This document shows, in pieces, positions 10,970-22,963 of a stretch of DNA of 64,000 nt (the stretch's first letter is position 1; each line of letters opens with the position of its first letter). The DNA lies in the NCBI RefSeq assembly GCF_050908995.1, contig NC_135125.1:13541011-13605010 (forward strand), in the 5' to 3' direction. The DNA is from Andrena cerasifolii (taxonomy: Eukaryota; Arthropoda; Insecta; Hymenoptera; Andrenidae). The notes below the pieces were generated by a model. It worked only from the letters and a program-made list of their open reading frames with translations, was not told the origin of the DNA and ran no database searches. A program made the position numbers and the translations under genes.

Positions 10970-11690
10970 GTAAGGGGCGGGGGATGGGGGGCAGAGAGAT
11001 TCAGCTCCATCTGGTGGAGGTGCATGGTGATATTGGCTCTCCATGCAAGCCTGTGTGTGTGTGTATGGCCCTCTGCGTGTGTACGTGTACGTGCATACGC
11101 GCCACCGTCTGTGGTGTGCGTGTGTACGTGTGCTCCACAGCGTAGACGGGTCGTTGACCCCGCGGCGCACTCTGCGCTACACGTATTCCAAACTACACAA
11201 AACACAACGTGTCTCGGTAATGCTTTACAGGCCGTTTCGAATTTAATCTGACACTAGTGCCGGTTGTGCATGCGCAATCGTCCCTGCGAAACACGGTGCA
11301 TATCCGGCGGCCGTGGCCCAAGGGGCGTAGAGGCGACCGGGAGAGGAGGGAGAGAAAAAAAAAGGAAAGGATTTAAGACGCGAGGGGCGCGAGAGAAACG
11401 ATCGATCGGTTACAAAGCGACCGTAAGATAGTGGGATTGGCCCTTGAGTACGGAATGGTACCCGGGGTGTATCTCGCTGGCTGGCGCGCTCGTCGATTTC
11501 GTCGAGCTCACCCTTTTCCACCCTCGCACGCCGCCCGATACCGATTATGGACGGGATACGATCGCCGGGATGGCTGCAACTGACGTCTCGCTGCAACTGC
11601 GTTACGTATGCTCTCGATTCGCGGGGAGCATCGGTGGCCTGCTGTATCTGGGGGTTGGGCCTTCGATGGGTGTTGAAGAGGTTAAGGAAA
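10900..11690. other. GC-rich block with GT-rich tracts
   Basis: A purine-rich start (10920-11000) gives way to imperfect (GT)n tracts at about 11050-11140 and then to CpG-rich sequence at 11270-11660. No paired splice sites or domain-bearing frame were found. It could be promoter DNA of an unseen transcript. Confidence 0.35.
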
Positions 11691-12089
11691 TGAGGGATGA
11701 TCACAGGGAACTCGTACTCTGCCTATTTTTTGCCCTCTCCACAATAGAGTCATTTACTTTCCCACGATATTGTACCGTATGTAGTTTCTGCACTGTGCCT
11801 GTTAATACTTTATCCACGACTATCGCATGTGAGTTCACAATTTGGATCTGTTTTGAGGTGTATGTCAAGGAAGTTGATTCTATTTCCCATATGCCACTGG
11901 TACAAGTATATAATTGAAGGGTTTTTGTGGTGTTTATAAGACGCAGTTGTAAATTTGCCAAGAATCAGTGAATAGCTCCGAAATTTGTCAGACGTAAGTT
12001 TCCTCTGAAAGGTGTAGTCCATAAAGCGTTAGTTTTGATAGAATGATAAGCGGATGGTGATTGGAATATTAGCTAATTATATTGTAGCC

Positions 12090-12237
12090 TTAACCTTTAG
12101 AGGGCCGGGATTTTTTCATTGAAACTGTAAATTTCATTTACATAAAATTTATGTATATATACCACCAAAATGGCCAGCAAAGTATCCAAATTCGTAGGTG
12201 GCCACTATAGTGGCCAGTCCAGCCCTCTAAAGGTTAA
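12090..12237. mobile_element. 148-bp piggyBac-type MITE with TTAA ends
   Basis: TTAA followed by CCTTTAGAGGGC begins the element, and the reverse complement of its right end reads TTAA CCTTTAGAGGGC. The 16 terminal bases are perfect inverted repeats. TTAA on both sides is the target duplication expected of piggyBac elements. The interior has a GGCCACTATAGTGGCC palindrome at 12199-12214. No coding capacity. Confidence 0.85.
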
Positions 12238-13118
12238 TATCTCGGATTTCGTGTTCATTCGAGTATTCTTTTTAAATGAAAATTAGTTTGGCAAGATGCT
12301 AGGGAAGAGATAGTAGGCTACAGATAGTTTGCTGCGGAAGGTGCATGATGAATATTCCGACGCGTGGAATTCCTCTTAATTGGGGCAATTGCTAAATGGA
12401 TATTGATTGGTAAAATCGGTGGATGTATTGAAATGGATGTTAGTATAATCGCGGCATAGTTTTGATGTTTCGAATTTATCTGATTTGGAGTATTTGGTAA
12501 ATGAACGCTGATTAGGGAAACGAGAGAGAGATGAACATGCGAGAGTGAAATGTACCTATACCGAAACTGAAGTTATGTTGTAGCTGCCGCTCGATATCCT
12601 GACTATTAGCGAGTAATTAATATGCTGAGTTTAATTGGAAATGTTAGAACTAAAGTGGAATATGACAAATATAATGAACGCACAACTTCACAGGAAGTAG
12701 ATTCTAAAAATTTCGCAATAAGGTTTTTTGAATACATACAGGATTATTGTTAATGAATTTACTATTTCATTTTAGAAATTACTCTGCGCTTATTCATTTA
12801 AAAGCTGACGAAAAATTTAGAACTACAAGTCTCTTTCTTTTTCACGATAAACCATAAACAATCAACGATTAAATTATGCGCGTAGTCGAGGCCTCGAATC
12901 AATATCGATGCTTTTGGCAACGATTCAAGTATCATTAATATACACGTATTCAAGTATTTTATGTTGTAAGTGTCGTTATGGGGATGGCGTGCTAACAGAA
13001 TATTATTTATGAATACGATAAAGTGCGAACTCCGCTATAAACAACTGAAAACTATGCGTTGCTAGTTAATTCAGAATTTAACGAAAATTTAAAATAAGGT
13101 GTTTCAAATTTCACTCAC
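12238..13118. other. AT-rich, probably intronic or intergenic
   Basis: No inverted repeat pair, open frame with domain or RNA gene was found. It lies between the TTAA MITE and the candidate minus-strand exon at 13119. Confidence 0.5.
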
Positions 13119-13175
13119 TCTGAAAACGTGGCAGTAGAATTCCTCGTCCTGCTCTCCCATTCAATTTTAGCTGGC
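13119..13175 (-). CDS. 57-nt internal exon candidate, minus strand
   Basis: On the minus strand a T-rich tract ending TTATGTTGCAG precedes the segment, and a strong donor, TTTTCAGA then GTGAGTG, ends it. The length is a multiple of three, as in a cassette exon. One frame is closed by an early TAA. Two are open: one reads PAKIEWESRTRNSTATFS, with an N-x-T/S glycosylation sequon, and the other QLKLNGRAGRGILLPRFQ. I do not recognise either peptide and cannot choose the phase. Together with the 48-nt exon at 30684 it suggests a long minus-strand gene with small exons, but linkage is inference. Confidence 0.5.
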
Positions 13176-15700
13176 CTGCAACATAAAAAATATCCGCACT
13201 GTTCGTTGGATTACAAATAAAAGTTACGGTGGAGAAATTTTAATTCTCTGGCCAAAATGTTTATATTACCAGATTCGCAGAAAGCTACTTGTAATGTGAG
13301 AAACAAATTAAATTTCCATGTGTAAAATACAGTAATCTACTATACTGACGAAAGCAATGGTACCTGACATCTCATTGCTTTTTCGCACGAATGCAAAATC
13401 CTCGAGGACGTCAGATTTCTCGAAACGCCAATGTTCTCCCGTATACAAAATTTTTCACACCCCCTTCGAAGTGCCCCGTAACCCTTTCACAGCGCGCTGT
13501 CTTCGCGCAATCTAATTTTTCTGCGGAGATAGGGGTTCTGATATAAATCAGGGTAGCAATTCCAAGTGGCCTAGCTGTATACACACGCGGAAATAGGATC
13601 ATTGAAATACTAATCGGCCGCACGTGACTTTCTCTGGTTCGCGCACGATAGTCCCATGCAGCGGAGGCCACTGGCGCTCGCTTTCTATAATTAATCCCAA
13701 AACCGTTCGAGCCACGAACGCGTGTGTCAGCCTAAACGGGCAGTATCTAATCTTGCATCTGATTAACCAGGGAAAACGTCACGCTTTGACACCCCTTGGT
13801 TTTTAGCTGGAATTCTTTGAGAAGTGGTCACGTCCTCCAATTCGAGTGGGATTTAATTACAAAATGATACCTAATTGCTTCTTTATTTTAGGAAGTTTAA
13901 GAGCAAAACAGTGTACTTCGATAAACAGAGCAATTTACAAAAAGAAAGACGAGTATTACTCAGGTAGAAACAGAGTTTTAATTCTACGCGAGGTCAATGG
14001 TCATTAGCACCGAAGACAATGGAGAGAAGCTTAAAAATTCGCGTGACCGTGGAAACGGGATTTTCTCGAAACTGTAGCCCGTTGATCGTGGTGCCGCCGT
14101 TAATAATAGATCCCGTCGGCATCGAAACCTCCGCGAGCCACGGGGCTCAGAGGAGAGATAGATAAGTCTACCCCTGGACGAAAACAGCTGCTTTCCAATT
14201 TCACCGTGACATCGCTGGTGACTCGATAACGAGCCGCGCACGCTGAGCAAACAAACGGGGAAACAGATGTAACCGTAATCGCGGTTCAGCGTCGCCGAGT
14301 TTATCAGTGGAAACCACTTTTCCAAGGGGCCCCCGTCAGGGAACAGCTCGTTTCTCCCTCGACGATGGGATTTCTCTCTTGGCGTGGATTTCCTCGTTTT
14401 TGGGAGCGATCTCGATCCTTTTGTGGTACTAATTCGCTTGGTTAGTGGACTAACGTCCATCCAGCAGCTTGGTTAAGTAATCTTGATCGTTGCATCCAAG
14501 ATAAATGGTTGGAATTAGAAACTACCTCTGCTTTGGATATTTCTGGTAATTCTCAAAATCATGTGCATAAAATTGCAAGTTCCTCTTCGAAGAATAAAAT
14601 ATTATAGAATTCGCCATTAAAATTGTATGGGTATGGTCTTTTTTTAGTAATAAAGACAATTAATGATAATATAATACGCGGAAGGACGTGTAGAGTAACT
14701 TTGAATTTTCCACGTTTCGAATCTGTGATCTTCTTGGCCCGAGGTACAATTTCTATCGAGAGTCAAGGAATGTTGCAACAATCTAGGAAAGATAGAAGCT
14801 TAATTTCTGCTCTTAGTAACCGGTATTTCACGTTACATTCCATACTATGGATATTCCAATTCAAGTATGCCACGTTTGACACATGCATTTGTCGTGACAA
14901 AGCGAGTAATTAAGATTGAAGCTCAACATTTATCCTCGCTAATGTACCATCTACGCAACGATGAGTACCCTTCGGAGTGATATTCCCCCTTGCTCTTTTA
15001 TCACTGCACCGCCAACCTTTATTCCTCGAGATCGATACGGAGGAACCGGTTATCGGAAACGATTTGTCCCCTTATTAGCTCGGATAATCGACGTTTCGCC
15101 GTACAAAGCGAAAGTGCTTTGAAATTATTATCTGCAGACGGGGCACAGGTATCGGTGATAAAACCGACGTCGGAGTGGCCTCCTTTCCCCCGTTTCTCTG
15201 ACCTCTGACGTTCAGTCTTTCAGAAATCGTTTGCGCAGAAATCGACTCGAAAAATCTCCCTCGACTTGTACAACGTAATATGCAAGTTTAACTTTTATAC
15301 GAAAATTTATATCAAAATCTGAACACACTTCTATATTCAACAATTAAATCTAATTAGCGACTTATAACTACCGTTTGCGCTTTTCATAAATTCTAGATTA
15401 TTAACATGCTAATTGTTCATCAGTGTGATATATAAAAACCGTTTTGAATTCGATAATTTCGAAGACCCTTCCAAAAATCGACTTCCCTCTTGCAACATCC
15501 AGATTGCTAGATCTTAAAAGATGAAAGTCTCGTTCTGTTTGCGATACTTTTTTGTTTGTAAAAAATGGTACTTTTTAAACTATTCTGTTGCTGGTGAACA
15601 CGACAGTACGATGTATAGAAGAATACGTGTCAAAGGCCGGCCCTGACCGGCAGCACAGTGGCGTGCGGACGACCGTTGGCGTGCACAGCGCAGAAATTGA
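13176..15700. other. Mixed-composition stretch without supported gene
   Basis: A GC-richer patch lies at 13980-14460, with a 158-codon minus-strand open frame that has no recognisable domain. The remainder is AT-rich. No TIR pair or splice-paired exon was found. Confidence 0.4.
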
Positions 15701-17875
15701 CGGTTAAGAAAGCCCGGCTAAATCGTATCCTGTCATAATTGCTCGTAGTTTAACCTAATTCCTGACAGACGACCTACGCGACCACCTACCGAGCGGCCGA
15801 TTTCCCAACCGAATTCTAACCCCCTTCTTAACCCCATAAACATTTCGCGCACGATTGTGAGTCCCTTAAGGGCGATTAAAATACAACAGGGTAGTTTTTT
15901 AATTGTATTACCAAATTTTACGTCAGTCACGTGATTTACCGATAATGATTCGTGTAATGGCCCTTTTCCTATTTGCTAGTGTTTAAAATCATCTCCAACT
16001 GAAAGTGGATTGTGAACATTTTTCAATAATCATATATTAAGTTTGCTTCACAGTGGTACTGACGTGCCTTCATTCAGTTTCACATGTCTAGCTCTGGAAC
16101 GCAGTTTCTCAAACCATCTTTCTTATCGACGTATACTAGTAACGTTCCCGTGTCTTTGACTACTTCTTTCGCAGTAATATCCCCTCTTCAAATTTGCATA
16201 GTAAAATATGCCAAATGTGCTTCTCCATCGCTCCATTTAAAACTGTTGGAATACCCAAGCTACCCAACCTACCCTCGCCAAACTTTGGCACAATATTGAA
16301 AGAGGCCCGCACTCGTACTAGCATTAATACCACAGGAACGTAACCGCACGCCATCCACGTTTGCCTCCGCAAAATCCTACCCTCTAAGAGACGATTTAAC
16401 AGCGTTCCAACAACATCCAACCCTTAATTTGCTCGCGGTGCGTTTAATTCGAAAGTCATTCGAGGGACCGTCTTCGCAGCTCGAATGTAGGTTACGCTCT
16501 TCAGGGGAGCGAATTTCAAATAAGGCTCATGCAGGGCCCATTCAGCGGACGTCTGTGGAGAGACCGAAGGGGCGTCCTACCCTCCCGTCGATCAAACTTC
16601 CTCCGAGGACCGCCCCTCCTTTCGCCGCCGCGTCCTCCAGCCGTTCGAACGCGGAGACAATCGAACCGCGGAACAAAGGCACTGATTAAAAAAAAAAAAA
16701 AGGAGGGTTTAGTCCTTGGATGCAGTTGGTCGCGGGGTAGGTTGTTAGGTTGCCAAGCGACAAACCGTGCATTGACCTACCCCATCGGGTTCGGGCGGGA
16801 GTGTAACGTGTACATCACAGCGTGACAGCGCACGTCGTCATGGCTACCGCGTGTATCCCCATAACTGGAAATCATCTTCTTCGATATGGAGCCCCGTCCC
16901 GTTACCAGAGAGAGGTTTTAAATGCTCGCCGAGAGATCGCCGCTTTGGCGGCCATCGATCGGCTTCGATGGAACCGACGCGTCCCCTTGGGGGGTGGACT
17001 CGTTATTGGAGAGGAATTGGGGTCGAAACGCCGGAGCTCTGAGGTTTCAGGCTCGGAGAGAATTAATATTTAATGAATTAATGATATAATGTTAAATGTG
17101 CTTTCAAGCTTGTTTTCACTTGCGGCGATTGGGGAATTGTTTAGAAGTTCATGTTCGAGTAGCCAAATAGCATCGTCGGGGGGCCAAACTGTCATAGGAA
17201 CTGTTTTAAAATACATCGTATGCAGTAGCAGTAGAAATGGACTATGGAAAGAGTTCTTTATTTCAGTTTCTTTTTAATATCAAAGTTAAAATTCATTGTG
17301 TCTCTTTTCCCATCGAGGAATCGTTTACTTATCACGAAGAGGTACCAAAAAGAGGCTTTCGTACTTATCAAGCTCAATGTAATCCCAATTTTTATCCTAC
17401 TTTTACATCCCCAAGCCTGTGAACACTTCCTCGATACCATATTCAAAAGCAGCTGCACACCAATTAATCCCTACAATCCACAGCCGAGCACAATACCATA
17501 ACCACCCGCAACAAAAGGCTACCAACTCATCCTTCCTGCATTCCTGTGAATGCGGCCCGTCTTCGCGATGCAAATCCTCCCTCTCATCCCTTAATAAAAA
17601 TAGATACCCAGGAGTTCTTAAGAGTTGCGTCATCCGCGACCGAAAGACACCATTACGCCCAAGCTTACGCCGATCGCGAGGCAATCGATGCAATTACGGG
17701 TGCAGGGGTGCGATGACATTCGAGGGTAGCTGTCAGGGGGTGCTACCTAACCTTCACGGGGGCCAATCCCCTCGCCCGGGAGTCGTCCGTGGCCCGACGA
17801 GTTTTCGAAGTCTTTTCGAGCCCTCCTCGTCCCGCGTCCCCACCTGAACCACCCCTCCGCCGCAGCAGCAACCCA
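15701..17875. other. Stretch leading into the 18-kb CpG block
   Basis: CpG-rich at 16430-17060 and 17500-17875, AT-rich between. The many open frames are short and overlap in several frames. No RNA gene or transposon end was recognised. Confidence 0.4.
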
Positions 17876-18000
17876 CCCTGCGAAAGCCAGACACGTGGAT
17901 ATAGCTACGGTCGTATATCGTATAACGCGGCAGACTACCGGTCTGTCGGTCGTAAAACGAGTGCAACGGCACCCTGAGTGCCAGTGCCGCCAGTTATGCC
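17876..18000 (+). promoter_or_regulatory. Putative 5' UTR / promoter of the MAGEAVQ exon
   Basis: CpG-rich sequence directly upstream of the ATG at 18001. An in-frame stop (TAA at 17953-17955) precedes the ATG with no other in-frame ATG between, so the coding start is 18001 if the exon is real. No TATA box is placed at a sensible distance. Confidence 0.35.
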
Positions 18001-18034
18001 ATGGCTGGGGAGGCGGTGCAGGAACGACAGCAGG
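18001..18034 (+). CDS. Candidate first coding exon, begins MAGEAVQERQQ
   Basis: The ATG sits in a favourable context (TATGCCATGG). It opens eleven codons (MAGEAVQERQQ) plus one base and meets a near-perfect donor, CAGG then GTAAGT, at 18035. The exon leaves phase 1, and if the first base of the intron-spanning codon is G the next residue begins with G. CpG-rich DNA lies upstream and AT-richer DNA directly downstream, as at an insect first exon followed by a long intron. I do not recognise the peptide. The next exon would lie at higher coordinates, and none was identified in this window on the plus strand. Confidence 0.5.
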
Positions 18035-18040
18035 GTAAGT

Positions 18041-19790
18041 GTCGTCTCGGGCTTGCTGGACCTTCGAATTGGACGTTTCGGTCTGTTACGCGGGGCCATG
18101 CTTCCGGTTTCTTTGTGGACGAGCTAATTTTTGGACGGGTGGGTCGGTCGTGATTTTTCAGGGGGATGATCGACGACTGTCGTGCTTGCGATGAGAAGAA
18201 AGGGTTTGGATTGCTCGAGGAGTGTTGGGAAGAGGAAATGAGGAATCATGAAAACTTTCATTCTTCGAGGAGGTAAATGTTTTAGATTTTAGAGTGTTGG
18301 TTTCGAGGGAAGCATTTTATTCAATCGGAAGATTGAGTTATTTATATTTAGGAGTGAGAGGAGTAATATTCGATGTGAAAGGAGTAGAGGCAATTCGAAG
18401 AGGGAGGTAATATCTAATTTTAGTGTATGAGTTGAGGTGAGACTGTTTTGGAGAAGAGTTCGTAGAGGGACGTTTATCTTTGTACTTTTTAAAGAAGGTG
18501 TTGAAGGGATGTTTTTGAAAGTAAATTGTCTTCAGTCAGACGTGATTAAAGTATTCTTCGCATTTGCTATGTATTCTGTTTCCCTGCGATAACAAGTGCA
18601 CGCAATCTCGTCCGTTGCTGCGCTTAATGCAGCAGCACGATGAAGTAATTGAACGGAACAATAACATCGTCCCGTGCTTTCGCGATGTACCGACTTGTTG
18701 CGTATCCCACATGCTGATTTCCATCTATGGAGAAGCAACGTTTGCCTGCCATCGAGGGACAGCCACTGATTGCGGATACTGATTTCTTCGTTCACTTTCG
18801 TGTCCCGTTGCTTTCGTTTGAAAATCATCTTGTTTAACGTTAATGCTACTCTTCTGCACTTAATCTACGCACTCTCCCCAAGACACTCCAGCGTTACTCA
18901 CACGTTTCACAGAGGGAAGTGAATAAGCAAATTTTTACTCGAATTACACTTGACTTAATTACAGGCTAGGATCATGGCAAAAGCTTCAGAATTCCAAGAA
19001 TGACTCAAAATTTGACACGATCCACAATGGGAAAATTTCGCGATTTTATGGCCAAAACCACAAAAATAAATTTTTCACTTCGACAAAATAAATGCAAATG
19101 TCAATTGAAGAATTAATATGAGTATCAAATGCCACCAATTTTACTGTTAAATGTTTTAATACAAAGCTCGTATAGACTCGCAAATGTTTATGCGAGGTTA
19201 GACCGATCGCAAAGAATTAATCCAGATTTTCAAGTTGCTTCAAACACTTATATTGTGTTATAAAAAGATCTGAAAATAATTTCAAGGCATGGCTTCAATT
19301 CCTGGTGGTGCGTGAGATATCTTTTTCTCCTTAAAATAATTATGTTTCGGTTTTTAATACGTAATTTATACAAATTTTAAAGTAGTGTTTTAGAAATAAC
19401 CTTTTCATATAAGAATCAATTTTCAATACATAAAATAATTATCAATCCCATAATATCCTGCAATGATTTTCATTCCTATTTTACGTTCGACTATTTTCAT
19501 TCTATAAATGCATTCTATAAATATTCTCAAATAACCCTACAGCAAATATAATTCGCCAAGTAGTCTCAAAAATTAAATACTTAAGAATCTGTATTAAGCC
19601 TCCATGCAACCCCTACCCATCACTTCGCATTAAAACTTGAATATTCCCAACAACGAACGCTGAAGACACGGAGAATCCTCCATACGAATATCAGCCTGAT
19701 AAAAAGCCACTCATCGCGAAATCCCGGAAAAAAAAAGGAATCCCCGACCGTTCGATTAGAAACGAGCGATCGATCCTCGCAAAAATTCCC
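18041..19790. other. AT-rich stretch, presumed first intron of the plus-strand gene
   Basis: Composition drops quickly after the donor at 18035. Further GTGAGA and GTAAAT words occur (18434, 18258) without acceptors. No repeat pair was recognised. Confidence 0.35.
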
Positions 19791-21110
19791 GACAGAAGGG
19801 ACAGCCCGCCCCCGATCAGCCCCGATGTCGATACCCGTCGACGCGTTGCGCCGGCAGGCCGAAAGGCGTTCGAGGCGGGTTCGTGCTCCTCGGGTTCAAC
19901 GAACCTTGGGGGGTCTTGAGGGAAGGCCGAAGTTCACGAAGCTTCTTGGGAGCACAGTCCCGATTCATTAGCGTCGGCCACGTTCATACGTGTGTTCCAT
20001 CGCGCGGCGGTGGCGCGCTGCAACCGTGGGCGGGGTGTGTACACGCCGTGCCGTTTTGAGGGTCACGTTCACAGCGCAGCATCCCCCACCCTTCCTCACT
20101 CCCGTGACGGGGATGGTCGATTCGGTGGTTGCGCGAGGTCCGGGCCGCAAGGAGTGTGAGGGACTCGCTCGGCGAACTTGCTGCCGCGAGGGCTCGGGAG
20201 GGGTGGCGAGAAAGGGTGAGAGACTCGCGGGGCCGGTGGGGTGTGCCGGCAGGGAGGCCAAGAGGAGAACGAACTGCAAAAGCATGGGGTTCGGGTAGCG
20301 GGTTGCGGGGGCCAAGGGGACGTAGAGACGCACAGCTGAGCCGTCGGTCGATGCAACTGCACGCGAGCCCCTCCAACAAACCGATCCTCCGCGTCCGTGG
20401 CCCGCTCCCTCTCGCTTGCTCTCGCTACCCTCGCGCCTCCTCGCCCTCTTCCTTCGGCTTCCAAACCCCACCACCGTTTTCCAATGCTACCCCTACGCTC
20501 TCTCTGCCACCCTCGGTCAACGACCTCCGCGAGGTAACGCACCAACGACTCTCTCCCATCCTCCGCTCCTCTCGCTCGCTCCGCGGGCCGCTCGTCCTCC
20601 CTGCTCGCTCCTCGCCGTTCCTCTCGGCCGCTCCGCAGTTTGTTTACATCGCTGCAGGACTTTTAATCGCGATCGATTCGCGCCCCGTCACCGGGATACG
20701 CGTGTACGCGCCACCATCCGCGCCCTGGATCGCGGCTAGGCCTGGCTGACCCGCCGATGCCACTCTCGAGGACGACGGTCCGCGTCCGTCCCGCGGAGAA
20801 ACGGGCCCGCGGCACACCACGGAGCCACGAAGGAGGCTGTGTCTCTTCCGGCCGCCAGGGTCAATGCGTTGCCTCCTCGAAGTTCTAGTTCGCGATCCTC
20901 CCCGCGGAGCGTGGAGAGCTGCTCGTCGCGCACACACCGATCCGTTGCAACTCGATGCCCGTGGTACCAAGGTATGGAGAAGTTATTGCGATTTAACGGA
21001 TTGATTGCCACGAGAATTGCCGCGGAGCTGTTGCAGACGTTGGGTAGGGTCGGTTTCGGGCATGATCGTGCAGCCGGTGTTTTATTGCTGTTTTATCGTG
21101 GTTGCAGATA
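19791..21110. other. CpG-rich island, about 1.3 kb
   Basis: Very CpG-rich with pyrimidine-rich runs at 20400-20640. Open frames up to 206 codons occur on both strands and overlap, with Arg/Ser/Pro-rich translations, as expected from composition. A donor-like ACCAAG/GTATGG is present near 20971. It is most simply an alternative promoter or 5' UTR region. Confidence 0.4.
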
Positions 21111-21583
21111 ATTGGAATTTAATTACCTCGTATAACGCTGTGGGATACTGAGGTAATTTACTTTACAGTTGTTTCGCTGATGGTCGATGGTTAGGTAGCT
21201 TTGTTTGTGGTAAATGAAATTTATTTATTAACTTGCGTGTTATATATTTTTTGAGGCGCAGTTGAAGATTTAGGGTGTCTTTCTTTTTGAAGAACTGTGC
21301 TTCTCAGTTCCACTTAACCCTCCGAGTACTGGACTTCGAGTCCTGAGCCTGGGTCTATCCAGACCCTCGCCGATAGCTCGCTAATGCATATTCACGGTCG
21401 CTCGAGACCATCGCCGATACCGTAAAGTAGGATGGTCGCCGAGCTCGAGACCTTCACCGATTGTACACACAGTGACGATCGCTCGAGCTCGAATCAGTCG
21501 GTTTCGGATTAGGTACTTACGTTTGGCTATTTGTTGCGCATTTATGAAAGAAATAATCTTGTGAATTGTAAAAAAAATTGCAT

Positions 21584-22580
21584 TCACTCAATATTTATAC
21601 TATCGTCATTACATGTGTTGCACAAAATTCTACGGGTTTCTGTGGAGTGGTTCTTACATTTTGAAGGGTGTTTATTATCATTTCTTACACAGTAGCAACA
21701 TCTCGCAGGCTTGTGACCTCCTACTCTCGTTTTTTTGTTTATAATTTTTCTCCCCGTTGCTTCTATCGCCCTCGCTATATTTACCGTTAGACCTCCTTCC
21801 TGATTTTCAAATTGCGTAGCCCGTCTGCCAGTTTGTCCGTTGCCTTTATTTCCTCTCGCGTGGCGGAATCGTCGAAACGAATATACCTGAGTAAAACATA
21901 AATGTAAATGCAAGTGTGGATGTCAGTGAAGATGTAAGCGAAAGCCATCCAAAATCGAAAGGCAAGAATAATAAAAAAAAAATAATAATAATAATAATAG
22001 TAATAATAATAATAATATTAATAACATACCTTAGGATATCTATGAAACTATCACGCGACATTGTTGCCGTATAAAATTGCCGAGAAAGTGCATCACTAGT
22101 TTTCCACAGGTCCTGCTTGCGTTCTCGCGATTCTCTGAACCGTCCAATCGGTAGCAGAAGCCCAAAAAATGCATCCATTTCCATACGGTCCACTGGTTTC
22201 CAGTTTTTATTCGGCGGCACACTCTTATTTGCCTTCATATTAGTGAACAAAATGACGGTGTGGATGGTTTCTTCATTTATGAACAAATGAAAACACTCAT
22301 CCACTGTTCCGACATGCTCACTTTTTTTTCTGTTAGTGAACAGTTCCGCTGGAGGTATTCGACAGCACTGTTATCAGGCGCAATGTAGCTCCAGTGGCGT
22401 CCAGCTACCATTTGGTTCCCTGGACGTGATGCTGATGGATGATCTTCGTCGGATTCGGAATCTTGCTCCTCTGGCTCAGCGCCGCTATTGGAAGCACTTC
22501 CACCATCCGATGATTGTTCACAGTCGTGCGCGTCTTCATTGTCTTCCGCAAAAAGTGCAGATTGCCCGTCGATTTAACGC
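21584..22580 (-). pseudogene. Broken piggyBac transposase (DDE_Tnp_1_7 type)
   Basis: Read on the minus strand, three parts are visible. An acidic, Ser-rich N-terminal region lies at about 22340-22535 (words such as EPEEQDSESDEDHP, then WSYIAPDN). The start of the transposase domain lies at 21990-22304, with FINEETIHTVILFTNMKAN, a DAFFGLLLPIGRFRE-like helix and DSFIDILRYV. A Cys-rich C-terminal tail lies at 21584-21913, with CxxC pairs typical of the piggyBac zinc-binding domain (CYC, CNTC). The frame changes within an A8 run at 22322-22329 and again upstream near 22550. The central catalytic part carrying the aspartates is absent and an (AAT)n tract lies at the junction, so the protein cannot be functional. 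Confidence 0.85.
21976..22022. repeat. (AAT)n microsatellite inside the piggyBac remnant
   Basis: A run of AATAATAAT with minor interruptions sits exactly where the transposase reading frame loses similarity to the family, that is, at the internal deletion. Confidence 0.85.
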
Positions 22581-22609
22581 AGACATTGTATGCACACAAA
22601 GTGAAGCAA

Positions 22610-22690
22610 ACGAAACAACGATAACACGAATAACAATGATAACAACAATAACGATAATAATAATAATGATAACGATAATAGCAATAAAGC
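22610..22690. repeat. Imperfect (ATAACA/ATAATG)n tract
   Basis: Low-complexity AT-rich triplet-like repeat with words ATAACAATGATAACAACAAT. It lies upstream of the piggyBac transposase start on the minus strand. Confidence 0.7.
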
Positions 22691-22963
22691 CAACAAAAAT
22701 AATAGACACGGGCAAAAACTCAGGAAAGCAGCGAAGCGTCGTCGTCAACTATGCAGTCGCGAATGCCACTCAGCAGCGCAGTGGTCGCGAACTTCCCATT
22801 GTTGCCCCCAAACAGTCACCGGAAAGGCCCGGTTTATATTTTTATATAATTTAGTTCGCTTGGCCGCGACTGACCCACACAGCGCCGTCACTGTGTGCGT
22901 TAGCGCTCTCAAGCGATGGGTCAAAATTGATCCAGGCTCGGTATACGAACGAATAGGTTTTAC

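Larger units (their letters stand above)
21314..22963 (-). mobile_element. Degenerate piggyBac transposon
   Basis: The left end is TTAA (21314-21317) followed by CCCTCCGAGTACTGG, a piggyBac-type terminus. The right end is decayed (GGTTTTAC at 22956-22963, read inward as GTAAAACC). Subterminal inverted repeats support the pairing: GAGCCTGGGTCTATCCAGAC at 21345 matches the reverse complement of 22913-22939 (GAGCCTGGATCAATTTTGAC). Minus-strand transposase fragments lie inside. TCGAGACC/GCCGAT words repeat in the left subterminal region. The element is about 1.65 kb, short of a full-length piggyBac, because the centre of the transposase is missing. Confidence 0.8.
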
